Positions 1 through 6,988 of a stretch of 64,000 nt of DNA are shown piece by piece. Below the pieces are notes generated by a model that ran no database searches, was not told where the DNA came from, and saw only the letters and a program-made list of their open reading frames with translations. This DNA comes from UBA1189 sp045612065 (GTDB lineage Bacteria > Bacteroidota > Bacteroidia > Bacteroidales > Bacteroidaceae), in contig JAZKYH010000040.1 of the NCBI GenBank assembly GCA_045612065.1, positions 55,450 to 119,449 of the forward strand, in the 5' to 3' direction. The first letter of the stretch is position 1, and each line of letters begins with the position of its first letter. The translations under genes were made by a program, and so were the position numbers.

Positions 1-2
1 TT

Positions 3-32
3 ACGCAGTACTTTGAGGACTACTTGAAATAA
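3..32 (+). CDS. C-terminal end of an unidentified gene
   Basis: The first bases read TQYFEDYLK followed by TAA in one frame, and a strong hairpin terminator lies 25 bp downstream. This fits the last codons of a gene that begins before the window. Nine residues are too few to assign a family, and another frame cannot be excluded. Confidence 0.45.
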   Translation, partial: TQYFEDYLK

Positions 33-56
33 GAGTCACATTCCCAATAAAACATC

Positions 57-90
57 AGGAGGCGTGTCGTGTGACGCGCCTCCTGCTTTC
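57..90. terminator. Intrinsic terminator hairpin
   Basis: A 12-bp stem (AGGAGGCG pairing with CGCCTCCT plus four inner pairs including one T-G) closes on a GTGT tetraloop and is followed by a T-rich tract. It lies between the end of the gene entering the window on the plus strand and the end of the mrp-type gene on the minus strand, so it probably serves both. Confidence 0.8.
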
Positions 91-110
91 TTTATGTTCT
101 GTGAGGGATA

Positions 111-1208
111 TTACTTTGTCTTCACGATGCGTGTGGCCTCTTGTGTGGCATTGCGTACTTCCACTTGATGCACCACGGCCTCGGCCAGGTTGCGGAAGGC
201 AAGACCTGTCATCGTGGTATCGTCCAACGCTACGGGGCAGCCACTGTCGCCACCCTCGCAGATGCTCTGCACCACGGGAATCTGTCCCAAGAGGGGTACG
301 CCCATCTCCTCAGCGAGCTGCTTGCAGCCCTCCTTGCCGAAGATGTAGTACTTGTTTTCGGGCAGCTCGGCAGGAGTGAACCACGCCATATTCTCCACCA
401 ATCCGAGGATGGGTACATTCACCTTATCGTTGGTAAACATGTCGATACCTTTGCGTGCATCGGCCAACGCCACCTGCTGCGGTGTGCTTACGATGACAGC
501 TCCCGTAATGGCCACGGTTTGGAACGTGGTGAGGTGGATGTCGCTCGTGCCGGGAGGGAGGTCGATGAGGAAGTAGTCGAGGTCGCCCCATGCGGCATCG
601 GCAATGAGCTGCTTCAAGGCGTTGCTTGCCATACCGCCACGCCAGATGGTAGCCTGGGCGGGGTCCACGAAGAAACCGATAGAGAGCAGCTTCACGCCAT
701 AGCTCTCGATGGGGATGATGAGGTCGCGTCCGTCGATGCGCTCGGCATAGGGGCGTGCATCCTCCACTTGGAACATCTTGGGCATTGAGGGACCGAAGAT
801 ATCGGCATCGAGCAGTCCCACCTTGTAGCCTTGCTTGGCGAGTGCCACGGCAAGATTTGCCGCTATGGTGCTCTTGCCCACACCGCCCTTGCCTGATGAC
901 ACGGCGATGATGTTCTTTACTTGAGGCAATAGCTTCTCCACCTCGGGACGTGCCTGCTGGATGGTCTTCACAGAGATGGTCACCTCAACATCGGCACCGG
1001 CCTCGCGCTTGATGGCAGCCTCGGCGCTCTTGAGGATAGACTTCATGAAGGGGTCGGTAGGCTTCTCGAAGATGAGCGAGAACGACACCTTCTGCCCGTC
1101 GATGCGGAGGTCGTCCTCCACCATCTCGGCCTCGATAAGGTTTTTACCCGTACCTGGGTAGCGCACTGTAGCCAGTGCATCGTGGATAAGTTTGGGATAT
1201 AAGTTCAT
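111..1208 (-). CDS. Mrp/NBP35-family P-loop ATPase (iron-sulfur carrier type)
   Basis: This 365-residue protein has an N-terminal MIP18/DUF59-like domain (about residues 1-90) and a MinD/Mrp ATPase domain with the deviant Walker A GKGGVGKST at residues 106-114. Family members carry or insert iron-sulfur clusters in the cytoplasm. The CxxC that most Mrp proteins have just before the YIFG motif is absent here: the stretch reads ENMAWFTPAELPENKYYIFG. I believe this is usual for the Bacteroidetes branch, but it means cluster binding cannot be assumed. I chose the ATG giving MNLYPKLIH. A start 51 bp upstream would translate a GC-rich intergenic repeat and is unlikely. It lies downstream of trmB on the same strand. 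Confidence 0.9.
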   Translation of the reverse strand: MNLYPKLIHDALATVRYPGTGKNLIEAEMVEDDLRIDGQKVSFSLIFEKPTDPFMKSILKSAEAAIKREAGADVEVTISVKTIQQARPEVEKLLPQVKNIIAVSSGKGGVGKSTIAANLAVALAKQGYKVGLLDADIFGPSMPKMFQVEDARPYAERIDGRDLIIPIESYGVKLLSIGFFVDPAQATIWRGGMASNALKQLIADAAWGDLDYFLIDLPPGTSDIHLTTFQTVAITGAVIVSTPQQVALADARKGIDMFTNDKVNVPILGLVENMAWFTPAELPENKYYIFGKEGCKQLAEEMGVPLLGQIPVVQSICEGGDSGCPVALDDTTMTGLAFRNLAEAVVHQVEVRNATQEATRIVKTK

Positions 1209-1212
1209 AATT

Positions 1213-1346
1213 ATGAGAGCCTCCCCCAACCCCCTCCCGAAGAGGGGGCTTCCCGTCATCGCGGTCGCGGAAGGACTTTATTTTCTTTTGTAAATTCTAA
1301 TTCTCTGCAAGTCCCCCTCTTCGGGAGGGGGATAGGGGGAGGCCTC
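1213..1346. repeat. Pair of inverted GC-rich intergenic repeats
   Basis: Two copies of a C-rich/G-rich motif face each other between trmB and the mrp-type gene. One reads CCCCCTCCCGAAGAGGGGG and the other CCCCCTCTTCGGGAGGGGG, about 60 bp apart. A related copy with the same trailing ATCGCGG sits near 56855-56905. Each copy can fold on itself and the two can pair. They look like members of a dispersed Bacteroidetes intergenic family rather than a gene part. Confidence 0.7.
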
Positions 1347-2105
1347 TTACTTACTTGTCTGCAACCCGCTACGCTTGCTACGATTGTAGCTGCGGTAGTC
1401 GTCGAGTTCAATCTCAATCTCGGGCTCTTGCAATTCCTTGCCAGGGATGAGGCGGAACTTGAGGTACTTGATGCTCAAACCGCGATCGAGCCACTGCTGT
1501 TCGTAGTAGGTGCGGATGGAGAGAATCTCATCGGCCTGTCCGCTATGGTAGAGGTCTGTAGTGTTTACTTCTACAGGCAGCTCGTTTACTTTCACGAGCG
1601 CGTCGGTGTAGGTGTAGAGGAAGTTACTGTCCGTCTTGAGGTGTATGATGCCGTCGGTCTTGAGGAACGAGGCGTAGCGATGCAAGAATGCCGTTGAGGT
1701 GAGGCGTTTGGTTACCTTCTTCATCTGTGGGTCGGGGAAGGTGATCCACACCTCATCCACTTCGCCCTCGGCAAAGAAGCGGTCGATAATCTCAATATTT
1801 GTGCGCAGGAAGGCCACGTTTGTCATGCCTTCGCGCAATGAGTCGGTGGCACCGGTCCACATGCGTGCGCCCTTGATGTCCACACCGATAAAGTTCTTGT
1901 TGGGGTACATACGACCCAGTCCTACGGTATATTCGCCACGTCCGCAGCCCAGCTCCAACACGATGGGGTTATCGTTCTTGAAGAACTGCTCGCGCCACTT
2001 ACCGCGCATCTCGAAGGGCACCTGCTCGGCTACCGAGTGAGGATACTCAAACACATGCGGATAAGATGCCATATCGGCAAACTTTGCTAATTTTCCTTTA
2101 CCCAT
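1347..2105 (-). CDS. trmB: tRNA (guanine-N7-)-methyltransferase TrmB
   Basis: The 252-residue protein methylates guanosine 46 in the variable loop of tRNAs with S-adenosylmethionine. The SAM-binding motif ELGCGRGEYT is at residues 51-60 and the TrmB signature ITFPDPQMKK at 121-130. Length is normal with a short basic C-terminal tail. The ATG is preceded on its strand by a purine-rich stretch. It is followed by the mrp-type gene on the same strand with about 138 bp between, filled with GC-rich inverted repeats, so co-transcription is uncertain. Confidence 0.95.
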   Translation of the reverse strand: MGKGKLAKFADMASYPHVFEYPHSVAEQVPFEMRGKWREQFFKNDNPIVLELGCGRGEYTVGLGRMYPNKNFIGVDIKGARMWTGATDSLREGMTNVAFLRTNIEIIDRFFAEGEVDEVWITFPDPQMKKVTKRLTSTAFLHRYASFLKTDGIIHLKTDSNFLYTYTDALVKVNELPVEVNTTDLYHSGQADEILSIRTYYEQQWLDRGLSIKYLKFRLIPGKELQEPEIEIELDDYRSYNRSKRSGLQTSK

Positions 2106-2223
2106 TTCTCTTTGGTTTTTCTTTGGAGGACAAAATTAGTGCAAGGTGAGAGAAAAAGCAAAACTTGTTTTGTATTTTTCCGAGCCGCAGCCTAATTTCA
2201 TGCTTTGCGCAGCAAACACTAAA

Positions 2224-2287
2224 AGTACGAATAAGCGAGTAAAAAGCCAAGTTTACTTGAGCTTTTTGCAACGAGCGGAGTACATTC
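2224..2287 (-). repeat. Palindromic intergenic repeat, copy 1
   Basis: Read on the minus strand this copy goes from GTACTCCGCTCGTTG through a central AAGTAAACTT to CTCGCTTATTCGTAC. It matches the layout of copies at 2303-2366, 5754-5827 and 36399-36481: outer GAAGATAC/GTATC(TTTG) ends, CGCT-type boxes and a weak central hairpin. The outer ends are decayed in this copy. Confidence 0.6.
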
Positions 2288-2302
2288 GTGGTTTGAAGCA
2301 GA

Positions 2303-2366
2303 GATACGAATAAGCGAGAGAAAATACGAAACTTGTTTCAGCTTTTTGTGTCGAGCAAAAGTATCT
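2303..2366 (-). repeat. Palindromic intergenic repeat, copy 2
   Basis: On the minus strand this copy starts AAGATACTTTTGCTCG and ends CTCGCTTATTCGTATCT, with a central AAACAAGTTT hairpin. It is in tandem with copy 1 at a spacing of about 79 bp and belongs to the same family as the copies in front of pyrE and the GT2 gene at 36497. Confidence 0.65.
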
Positions 2367-2635
2367 TAGGGGTTACCTCAAAAGTATAAGTTATTCATTA
2401 TTGGGGGAAGGGTATATGTACGCAAACGGAGTTTATAAAACAAAATGCAAGCAAATCCTGTGAAAAAATCTATAGCATATTGTAAGGTAAGTCCTTCGAT
2501 TTACTAACTTGCTGCCTAAGTCGGAAGTCTAAACTGCTCTTTTCGTTTGTCAATGTTTTCGGGAAATAGGTGCTCTTTGCTTCATTACTTTCTGAGAATG
2601 GAAACACTTTTCTCTGCAAACGGATAGGAAAGATA

Positions 2636-2723
2636 AAATATAGTGCTTTACGTAATGAAATATAATGCTTTATTTAACAACGTATAATGTTATATTTAAT
2701 GAAATAAAGTGCTTTATTTTATA
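2636..2723. repeat. 22-bp array A (four tandem units)
   Basis: Four consecutive 22-bp units start at 2636, 2658, 2680 and 2702. The shared core is ATATAATGCTTTATTTAA with a few changes per unit. The last unit contains the near-perfect dyad AAATAAAG-TG-CTTTATTT. The next 22 bp on either side do not continue the pattern. It is one of eight arrays of the same format in this window. Confidence 0.8.
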
Positions 2724-2812
2724 GTTTGTACCCTGTTTTTTGAGTGAAGGTAACGCAACATGTCTTCAAAGTTAAATCATATATATAGAACTTGCGTTTA
2801 GGTGGCCTTCTT

Positions 2813-2900
2813 ATCAGAGCTGTCTGGTAAGAAAAAAACCTTTGTCTGATTTTTTCATCAGACAAAGGATTTTCCAAAAACGGACAAAGGTTTTTCGTGC
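2813..2900. repeat. 22-bp array B (four units, middle pair inverted)
   Basis: Units start at 2813, 2835, 2857 and 2879. Unit 2 contains CCTTTGTCTGA and unit 3 its reverse complement TCAGACAAAGG, so the middle pair can form an 11-bp hairpin. Unit 4 repeats GGACAAAGG, and unit 1 carries the dyad TCAGA-gct-GTCTG. Unit 2 is identical over all 22 bp to a unit of array E near 47.1 kb. Confidence 0.75.
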
Positions 2901-2971
2901 TGTTTGCTCAGTATGCTTGGCTAAAGCTCCACCATTGTCACGATTGAGATTTAACGTTGTAGAATATCTGC

Positions 2972-3949
2972 TTAATCTACCGTCCAATTAGGGTTGTGGG
3001 GCTTGGTCTTGGCGGGGTCGTAGTGCAAGGCCTCCACGTCGGGAATACGGAGTCGGTAGGTGCGGGCAGATTTGTTGTTCATCGTGTACTCGCGCAGCCA
3101 GGGGTTCTCCTCTTTGAGTTGCGCCACGGTGACGCCGTGCTCTTTGGCAAAGGCGGTGAGGTCATCAATCTGCTGGGTGGTGGTGACGATGGTTTTGGGC
3201 GCGATGTAGGGATAGAGTTGAGAGCGCTTGAGCATGAAGCCGTAGGCTTTGGGGTTCTCGAGTACCATCTTGGCGGTGAGGATACGGAACATGTAACGTG
3301 AGGTCTCCTCGACGAGCCAGAGGTCCATGGCTGAAGTCACGCCCTGCTGCTCGAGACGTCGTGTAATGCCATTTTGGCCAGCATTGTAGCTGGCGGCTAC
3401 AGTCATCCAATCGCCATACTTCTCATACGATTCTTTCAGGTAGGCACAGGCGGCGCGAGTAGCCTTTTCGATGTTGTAGCGTTCGTCGATATTGGCGTTC
3501 ACCTCAAGACCATATTTGCGCCCAGTCTCTTGCATGAACTGCCACATGCCAGCAGCACCCGCTGATGAACGTGCCAAGGGGCTGAGATTGCTCTCGATGA
3601 CCATGAGGTACTTGAGGTCGTCGGGCACGCCACACTCCTTGAGGATGGGCTCTACGATGGGGAAGTAGCGGTTGGCACGCTTGATCATGAGCAAAGTAAG
3701 CTGGTGCGAGTAGGTGAAGGCGGTAATCTCACGGTCCATGCGCTCGCGCAGGTCGGCGCGGTTCAGCTTGATGACTTCGTCTGCAAAGTGCACCTCTTCG
3801 GGTATCTCGGGCACGACAACGAGTGAGGCCACCTTGGATTGAGGCATTTCCTTGTCGCCAACCTTATTGTTGCCGAGAAGCAAAGGAATGCACATCCCTA
3901 TACATATGTAGATACATATAGGGATGGCTTTACGGATAATCTTCTTCAT
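2972..3949 (-). CDS. Membrane-bound lytic transglycosylase, SLT domain
   Basis: A 325-residue exported protein with an N-terminal hydrophobic segment (residues about 8-26). It carries an SLT/goose-lysozyme-like domain, with the catalytic Glu119 in MVIESNLSPLARS and the downstream GAAGMWQFM motif typical of MltD-like enzymes. Such enzymes cleave peptidoglycan glycan strands with formation of 1,6-anhydro-muramic ends in the periplasm. The C-terminal part (ITGxx...TYRLRIPDVEAL region) resembles a degenerate LysM segment, but I cannot confirm a peptidoglycan-binding repeat. It stands between gltX and the repeat-rich gap on the same strand. Confidence 0.9.
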   Translation of the reverse strand: MKKIIRKAIPICIYICIGMCIPLLLGNNKVGDKEMPQSKVASLVVVPEIPEEVHFADEVIKLNRADLRERMDREITAFTYSHQLTLLMIKRANRYFPIVEPILKECGVPDDLKYLMVIESNLSPLARSSAGAAGMWQFMQETGRKYGLEVNANIDERYNIEKATRAACAYLKESYEKYGDWMTVAASYNAGQNGITRRLEQQGVTSAMDLWLVEETSRYMFRILTAKMVLENPKAYGFMLKRSQLYPYIAPKTIVTTTQQIDDLTAFAKEHGVTVAQLKEENPWLREYTMNNKSARTYRLRIPDVEALHYDPAKTKPHNPNWTVD

Positions 3950-4001
3950 ATTAGTTTAGAGGATACTATGTAGCTGTGTCCTTTTGCCCTACTTCTCGTC
4001 C

Positions 4002-4039
4002 TTGTCATTGCGAGATGTTTCGCTATGCTCAGCATGATA
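4002..4039. repeat. Dispersed hairpin repeat (GTCATTGCGAG / ATGCTCAGCATGA type)
   Basis: The short space between gltX and the lytic transglycosylase gene contains TTGTCATTGCGAGATG followed by TTTCGCTATGCTCAGCATGA. Sequences of this pattern are familiar as dispersed intergenic repeats in many bacterial genomes. This is recognition from memory, and a genome search would be needed to confirm it is repeated here. Confidence 0.4.
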
Positions 4040-4076
4040 CGAGGAACATGGTCGTGGACAAGCTATTTTAGCATTT

Positions 4077-5606
4077 TTACTCTTTGGGTAATACTTCGAG
4101 AGCGCGACGGGCACGGCGCAGGGTCTCTTCCTTGCCGATAAAGTCGGTGAGCTCGAAGATGTGGGGACCTACGGCTGCACCTACGAGGGTGACACGGAAG
4201 GCATTCATTACCTTACCCACAGCCCACTCCTTAGAGGCAATCCACTCCATGATGAGAGGCTCGATTTCGGCACCGGCAAAGACGGGAGATTGCTCGATGA
4301 AATCGCACAATTCGCTCACATACGCTTGTGACATGGCAGGTTCCTTCCACCACTTCTTGAGCGATTTCTCGTCGTAGGTATCGGGGGCGGTGAAGAAGTA
4401 TGAACAGGTGTCCCAGAGCTCGTGTACGAAGTTGACACGGCCCTTCATCAGGGATACTACCTTGACGATGCGGTCGAACTCCTCATTGATGCCACGCTCA
4501 CGAAGCATGGGCTCGAAGAGACGGGCAATGTCCTCGTCGCTCTTTGAGAGGATGTATTCGTGGTTGAACCATACGAGCTTCTTGTAGTCGAAGCGGGCGC
4601 CAGCCTTTGAGCAGCGTGAGAGGTCGAAAAGCTGTATCATCTCGTCGAGGGTCATCTTCTCCTGGTCATTACCGGGGTTCCAGCCAAGCAGGGCAAGGAA
4701 GTTGATTACGGCCTCGGGGAGATAGTCTTTCTCGCGATAGCCTGAAGAGATGTCGCCAGTCTTGGGGTCATGCCACTCGAGAGGGAACACGGGGAAGCCG
4801 AGGCGGTCGCCGTCACGCTTGCTGAGTTTGCCGTTGCCCTCGGGCTTGAGCAAGAGGGGTAGGTGAGCAAAGGTGGGCATGGTGTCTTCCCAACCGAAAG
4901 CTTGGTAAAGCAACACATGGAGCGGTGCTGAAGGTAGCCACTCTTCGCCACGGATGACGTGTGACACCTCCATCAAGTGGTCGTCAACGATGTTGGCCAA
5001 GTGATAGGTGGGGAGCTCGTCGGCACTCTTGTAGAGTACCTTGTCATCGAGCACCGATGAGTTGATGACTACGTTGCCACGAATAAGGTCGTTGACATGC
5101 ACCTCCACACCAGGCTGGATGAGGAAACGCACAACATATTGATGCCCCGAAGCGAGTAGGGCATCGACCTCCTCCTTGGGGAGTGCAAGTGAGTTGCGCA
5201 TCTGCATACGGGTAGTAGCATCGTACTGGAAATTGGCGATTTCATCGCGCTTTGACTCAAGCTCCTCGGGAGTGTCGAAAGCCATATAGGCCTTGCCTTC
5301 GTCGAGCAACTGCTGAACGTACTTCTTGTAGATGTCGCGGCGCTCTGACTGGCGGTAGGGACCATGGTTGCCACCTACGCCTACGCCCTCGTCGAAGGCG
5401 AGGCCGAGCCACTGGAACGACTCGATGATATACTCCTCGGCACCGGGCACAAAACGGTTTGAGTCGGTATCCTCAATACGGAAGATGAAGTCGCCGCCAT
5501 GTTGACGGGCAAACAAGTAGTTGTACAACGCGGTACGTACGCCACCAATGTGCAAGGGGCCTGTAGGGCTGGGTGCAAAGCGCACTCTTACTCTTCTTTC
5601 GGTCAT
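4077..5606 (-). CDS. gltX: Glutamyl-tRNA synthetase
   Basis: A 509-residue class I aminoacyl-tRNA synthetase that charges tRNA-Glu with glutamate in the cytoplasm. The HIGH motif is H19-I-G-G (PTGPLHIGG) and the KMSKS-type loop is KLSKR at residues 260-264. The C-terminal anticodon-binding helical region is complete. The length is typical of the family. A good Bacteroidetes promoter lies about 40 bp upstream. Confidence 0.97.
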   Translation of the reverse strand: MTERRVRVRFAPSPTGPLHIGGVRTALYNYLFARQHGGDFIFRIEDTDSNRFVPGAEEYIIESFQWLGLAFDEGVGVGGNHGPYRQSERRDIYKKYVQQLLDEGKAYMAFDTPEELESKRDEIANFQYDATTRMQMRNSLALPKEEVDALLASGHQYVVRFLIQPGVEVHVNDLIRGNVVINSSVLDDKVLYKSADELPTYHLANIVDDHLMEVSHVIRGEEWLPSAPLHVLLYQAFGWEDTMPTFAHLPLLLKPEGNGKLSKRDGDRLGFPVFPLEWHDPKTGDISSGYREKDYLPEAVINFLALLGWNPGNDQEKMTLDEMIQLFDLSRCSKAGARFDYKKLVWFNHEYILSKSDEDIARLFEPMLRERGINEEFDRIVKVVSLMKGRVNFVHELWDTCSYFFTAPDTYDEKSLKKWWKEPAMSQAYVSELCDFIEQSPVFAGAEIEPLIMEWIASKEWAVGKVMNAFRVTLVGAAVGPHIFELTDFIGKEETLRRARRALEVLPKE

Positions 5607-5645
5607 ATATGTATGCTATATTTGTTTAGTCTTAAATACCTTTGG

Positions 5646-5678
5646 CAAAGGTACTACAATTTCTCATATTCGCCAAAA
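5646..5678 (-). promoter_or_regulatory. Predicted promoter of gltX
   Basis: On the minus strand a TTG box is followed after 20 bp by TACCTTTG, matching the Bacteroidetes -33/-7 consensus. The -7 box ends about 40 bp before the gltX ATG. Confidence 0.65.
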
Positions 5679-5753
5679 ACAATGGTTTTTCTTAAGAAAA
5701 AGAGATTTTATACGTATTGTTTTCATAGTTTATGCTGTCTTTGAGATTAATCT

Positions 5754-5827
5754 CGAAGATACTTTCATTCGCTTTGAAAAATATCCAAACAAACTTGGTG
5801 TTTCTCGCTCATTTATTCGTATCTTTG
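5754..5827 (+). repeat. Palindromic intergenic repeat, copy 3, with promoter-like end
   Basis: The element runs from CGAAGATACTTTC to CGTATCTTTG with an inner CCAAAC-aa-CTTGG hairpin and CTCGCT box. It aligns closely with the copy at 36399-36481 and, inverted, with the two copies near 2.25 kb. Its right end TATCTTTG fits the Bacteroidetes -7 box and lies 30 bp before pyrE, so the repeat may supply the pyrE promoter. Confidence 0.6.
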
Positions 5828-5856
5828 TCTATGTTTTTATAAAAATGTATTGTTGT

Positions 5857-6489
5857 ATGAAGACTCTCGAAAAAATCTATGCAGACAAACTGCTGAAAAT
5901 TAAGGCAATTAAGTTGCAACCCTCTAACCCTTTCACATGGGCTTCGGGTTGGAAGTCTCCTTTCTATTGCGACAACCGTAAGACACTCTCTTATCCTGGC
6001 TTGCGCGACTTCATCAAGATTGAGTTTGCACGTGTGGTGCAAGAGCGTTTTGGCCAAGTTGATGCCATTGCTGGTGTAGCTACAGGTGCTATTGCTATGG
6101 GTGCTCTTGTTGCTGACCTGCTCAATCTTCCCTTCGTATATGTTCGCTCATCACCCAAAGATCATGGTTTGGAGAACCTTATTGAAGGTGATCTCCGTCC
6201 CGGTATGAAGGTTGTTGTAGTTGAGGACCTCATCTCTACTGGCGGTAGCAGCCTCAAGGCAGTGCAGGCTATCCGTAATAATGGTTGCGAGGTAATTGGT
6301 ATGGTAGCATCATACACCTATGGCTTTGATGTAGCAGAGAAAGCATTCAAGGAGGCTGATGTGGAGTTGGTAACGCTCACCAACTACGAGGCTGTGCTTG
6401 AAGTGGCTCAAGAGACTGGATACATCACCAAGGAGGATCTCCCCTTGCTCAACGAGTGGCGTCGCGATCCCTCTCACTGGAACGTATAA
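5857..6489 (+). CDS. pyrE: Orotate phosphoribosyltransferase
   Basis: A 210-residue enzyme of pyrimidine synthesis that joins orotate and PRPP to make OMP. The PRPP-binding motif is VVVVEDLISTGGSS, and the N-terminal ASGWKSPFYCDNRK stretch is typical of Bacteroidetes PyrE. I start at the ATG giving MKTLEKIYADKLL. The frame is open further upstream, but that stretch is a dispersed repeat and would add residues no family member has. No Shine-Dalgarno is visible. The SRPBCC gene follows after 6 bp. Confidence 0.95.
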   Translation: MKTLEKIYADKLLKIKAIKLQPSNPFTWASGWKSPFYCDNRKTLSYPGLRDFIKIEFARVVQERFGQVDAIAGVATGAIAMGALVADLLNLPFVYVRSSPKDHGLENLIEGDLRPGMKVVVVEDLISTGGSSLKAVQAIRNNGCEVIGMVASYTYGFDVAEKAFKEADVELVTLTNYEAVLEVAQETGYITKEDLPLLNEWRRDPSHWNV

Positions 6490-6495
6490 TTCGGC

Positions 6496-6906
6496 ATGAA
6501 CCAGTTTGAAAGCCAAGTAGTGGCTATTCCTTATAGCCAGCAGAGGGTGTATGATATGCTGTCGGACCTCTCGCATTTAGAAAGCGTGAAGGACCGCATA
6601 CCTCAGGATAAGGTCAAGGAACTGAAGTTTGATCGCGATACCGTGAGTATCAACGTGTCGCCGGTGGGCGATATCGCCTTCAAGATTATTGAGCGTGAAG
6701 AACCTAAGTGCATCAAACTTGAGGCTACCACATCGCCCATTCCTTTGACTATCTGGGTTCAGATATTGCCTACGGCAGAGGAGGCAAGCAAGATGAAGCT
6801 CACACTGCGTACCGAACTGAATCCTTTTATTAAAGGTATGGTGCAGAAGCCTCTGCAGGAGGGAATAGAGAAGATGGCCGAGATGCTGGCTGCGATAAAA
6901 TATTGA
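6496..6906 (+). CDS. SRPBCC (START-like) family small protein
   Basis: This 136-residue soluble protein has the alternating strand pattern of SRPBCC/polyketide-cyclase-like folds (FESQVVAIPYSQQRVYDMLSDL at the start, a closing amphipathic helix at the end). These folds bind hydrophobic ligands, but the ligand here is unknown. It is almost certainly co-transcribed with pyrE (6-bp gap). A strong terminator follows. Assignment to the fold is by sequence pattern only. Confidence 0.75.
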   Translation: MNQFESQVVAIPYSQQRVYDMLSDLSHLESVKDRIPQDKVKELKFDRDTVSINVSPVGDIAFKIIEREEPKCIKLEATTSPIPLTIWVQILPTAEEASKMKLTLRTELNPFIKGMVQKPLQEGIEKMAEMLAAIKY

Positions 6907-6933
6907 TGGCTTTATTTAGTTCTAAAGCGATAA

Positions 6934-6975
6934 AAAAGAAGAGAGGTTAACTTCAAAGTTAACCTCTCTTCTTTT
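6934..6975. terminator. Bidirectional terminator between the SRPBCC gene and guaB
   Basis: A perfect 19-bp stem (AAAAGAAGAGAGGTTAACT and its complement) with a TCAA loop separates two converging genes. The A-run and T-run at its feet let it act in both directions. Confidence 0.9.
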
Positions 6976-6988
6976 ATTATGATGAGTC

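Larger units (their letters stand above)
2106..2971. other. 866-bp gene-free region rich in repeats
   Basis: I see no credible gene here. The region holds two copies of a roughly 65-75 bp palindromic repeat near trmB, a plain stretch from about 2390 to 2635, and two separate four-unit arrays of 22-bp repeats (2636-2723 and 2813-2900) near the end of the lytic transglycosylase gene. Confidence 0.7.

Noticed and set aside
141..788. 215-codon plus-strand open frame
   Set aside because: It is antisense to the clear mrp-type gene and has no domain-like sequence or start signal.
2840..2880. Rho-independent terminator for the lytic transglycosylase gene
   Set aside because: The hairpin made by the middle units of array B is real, but it is better explained as part of the array; it could still act as a terminator.
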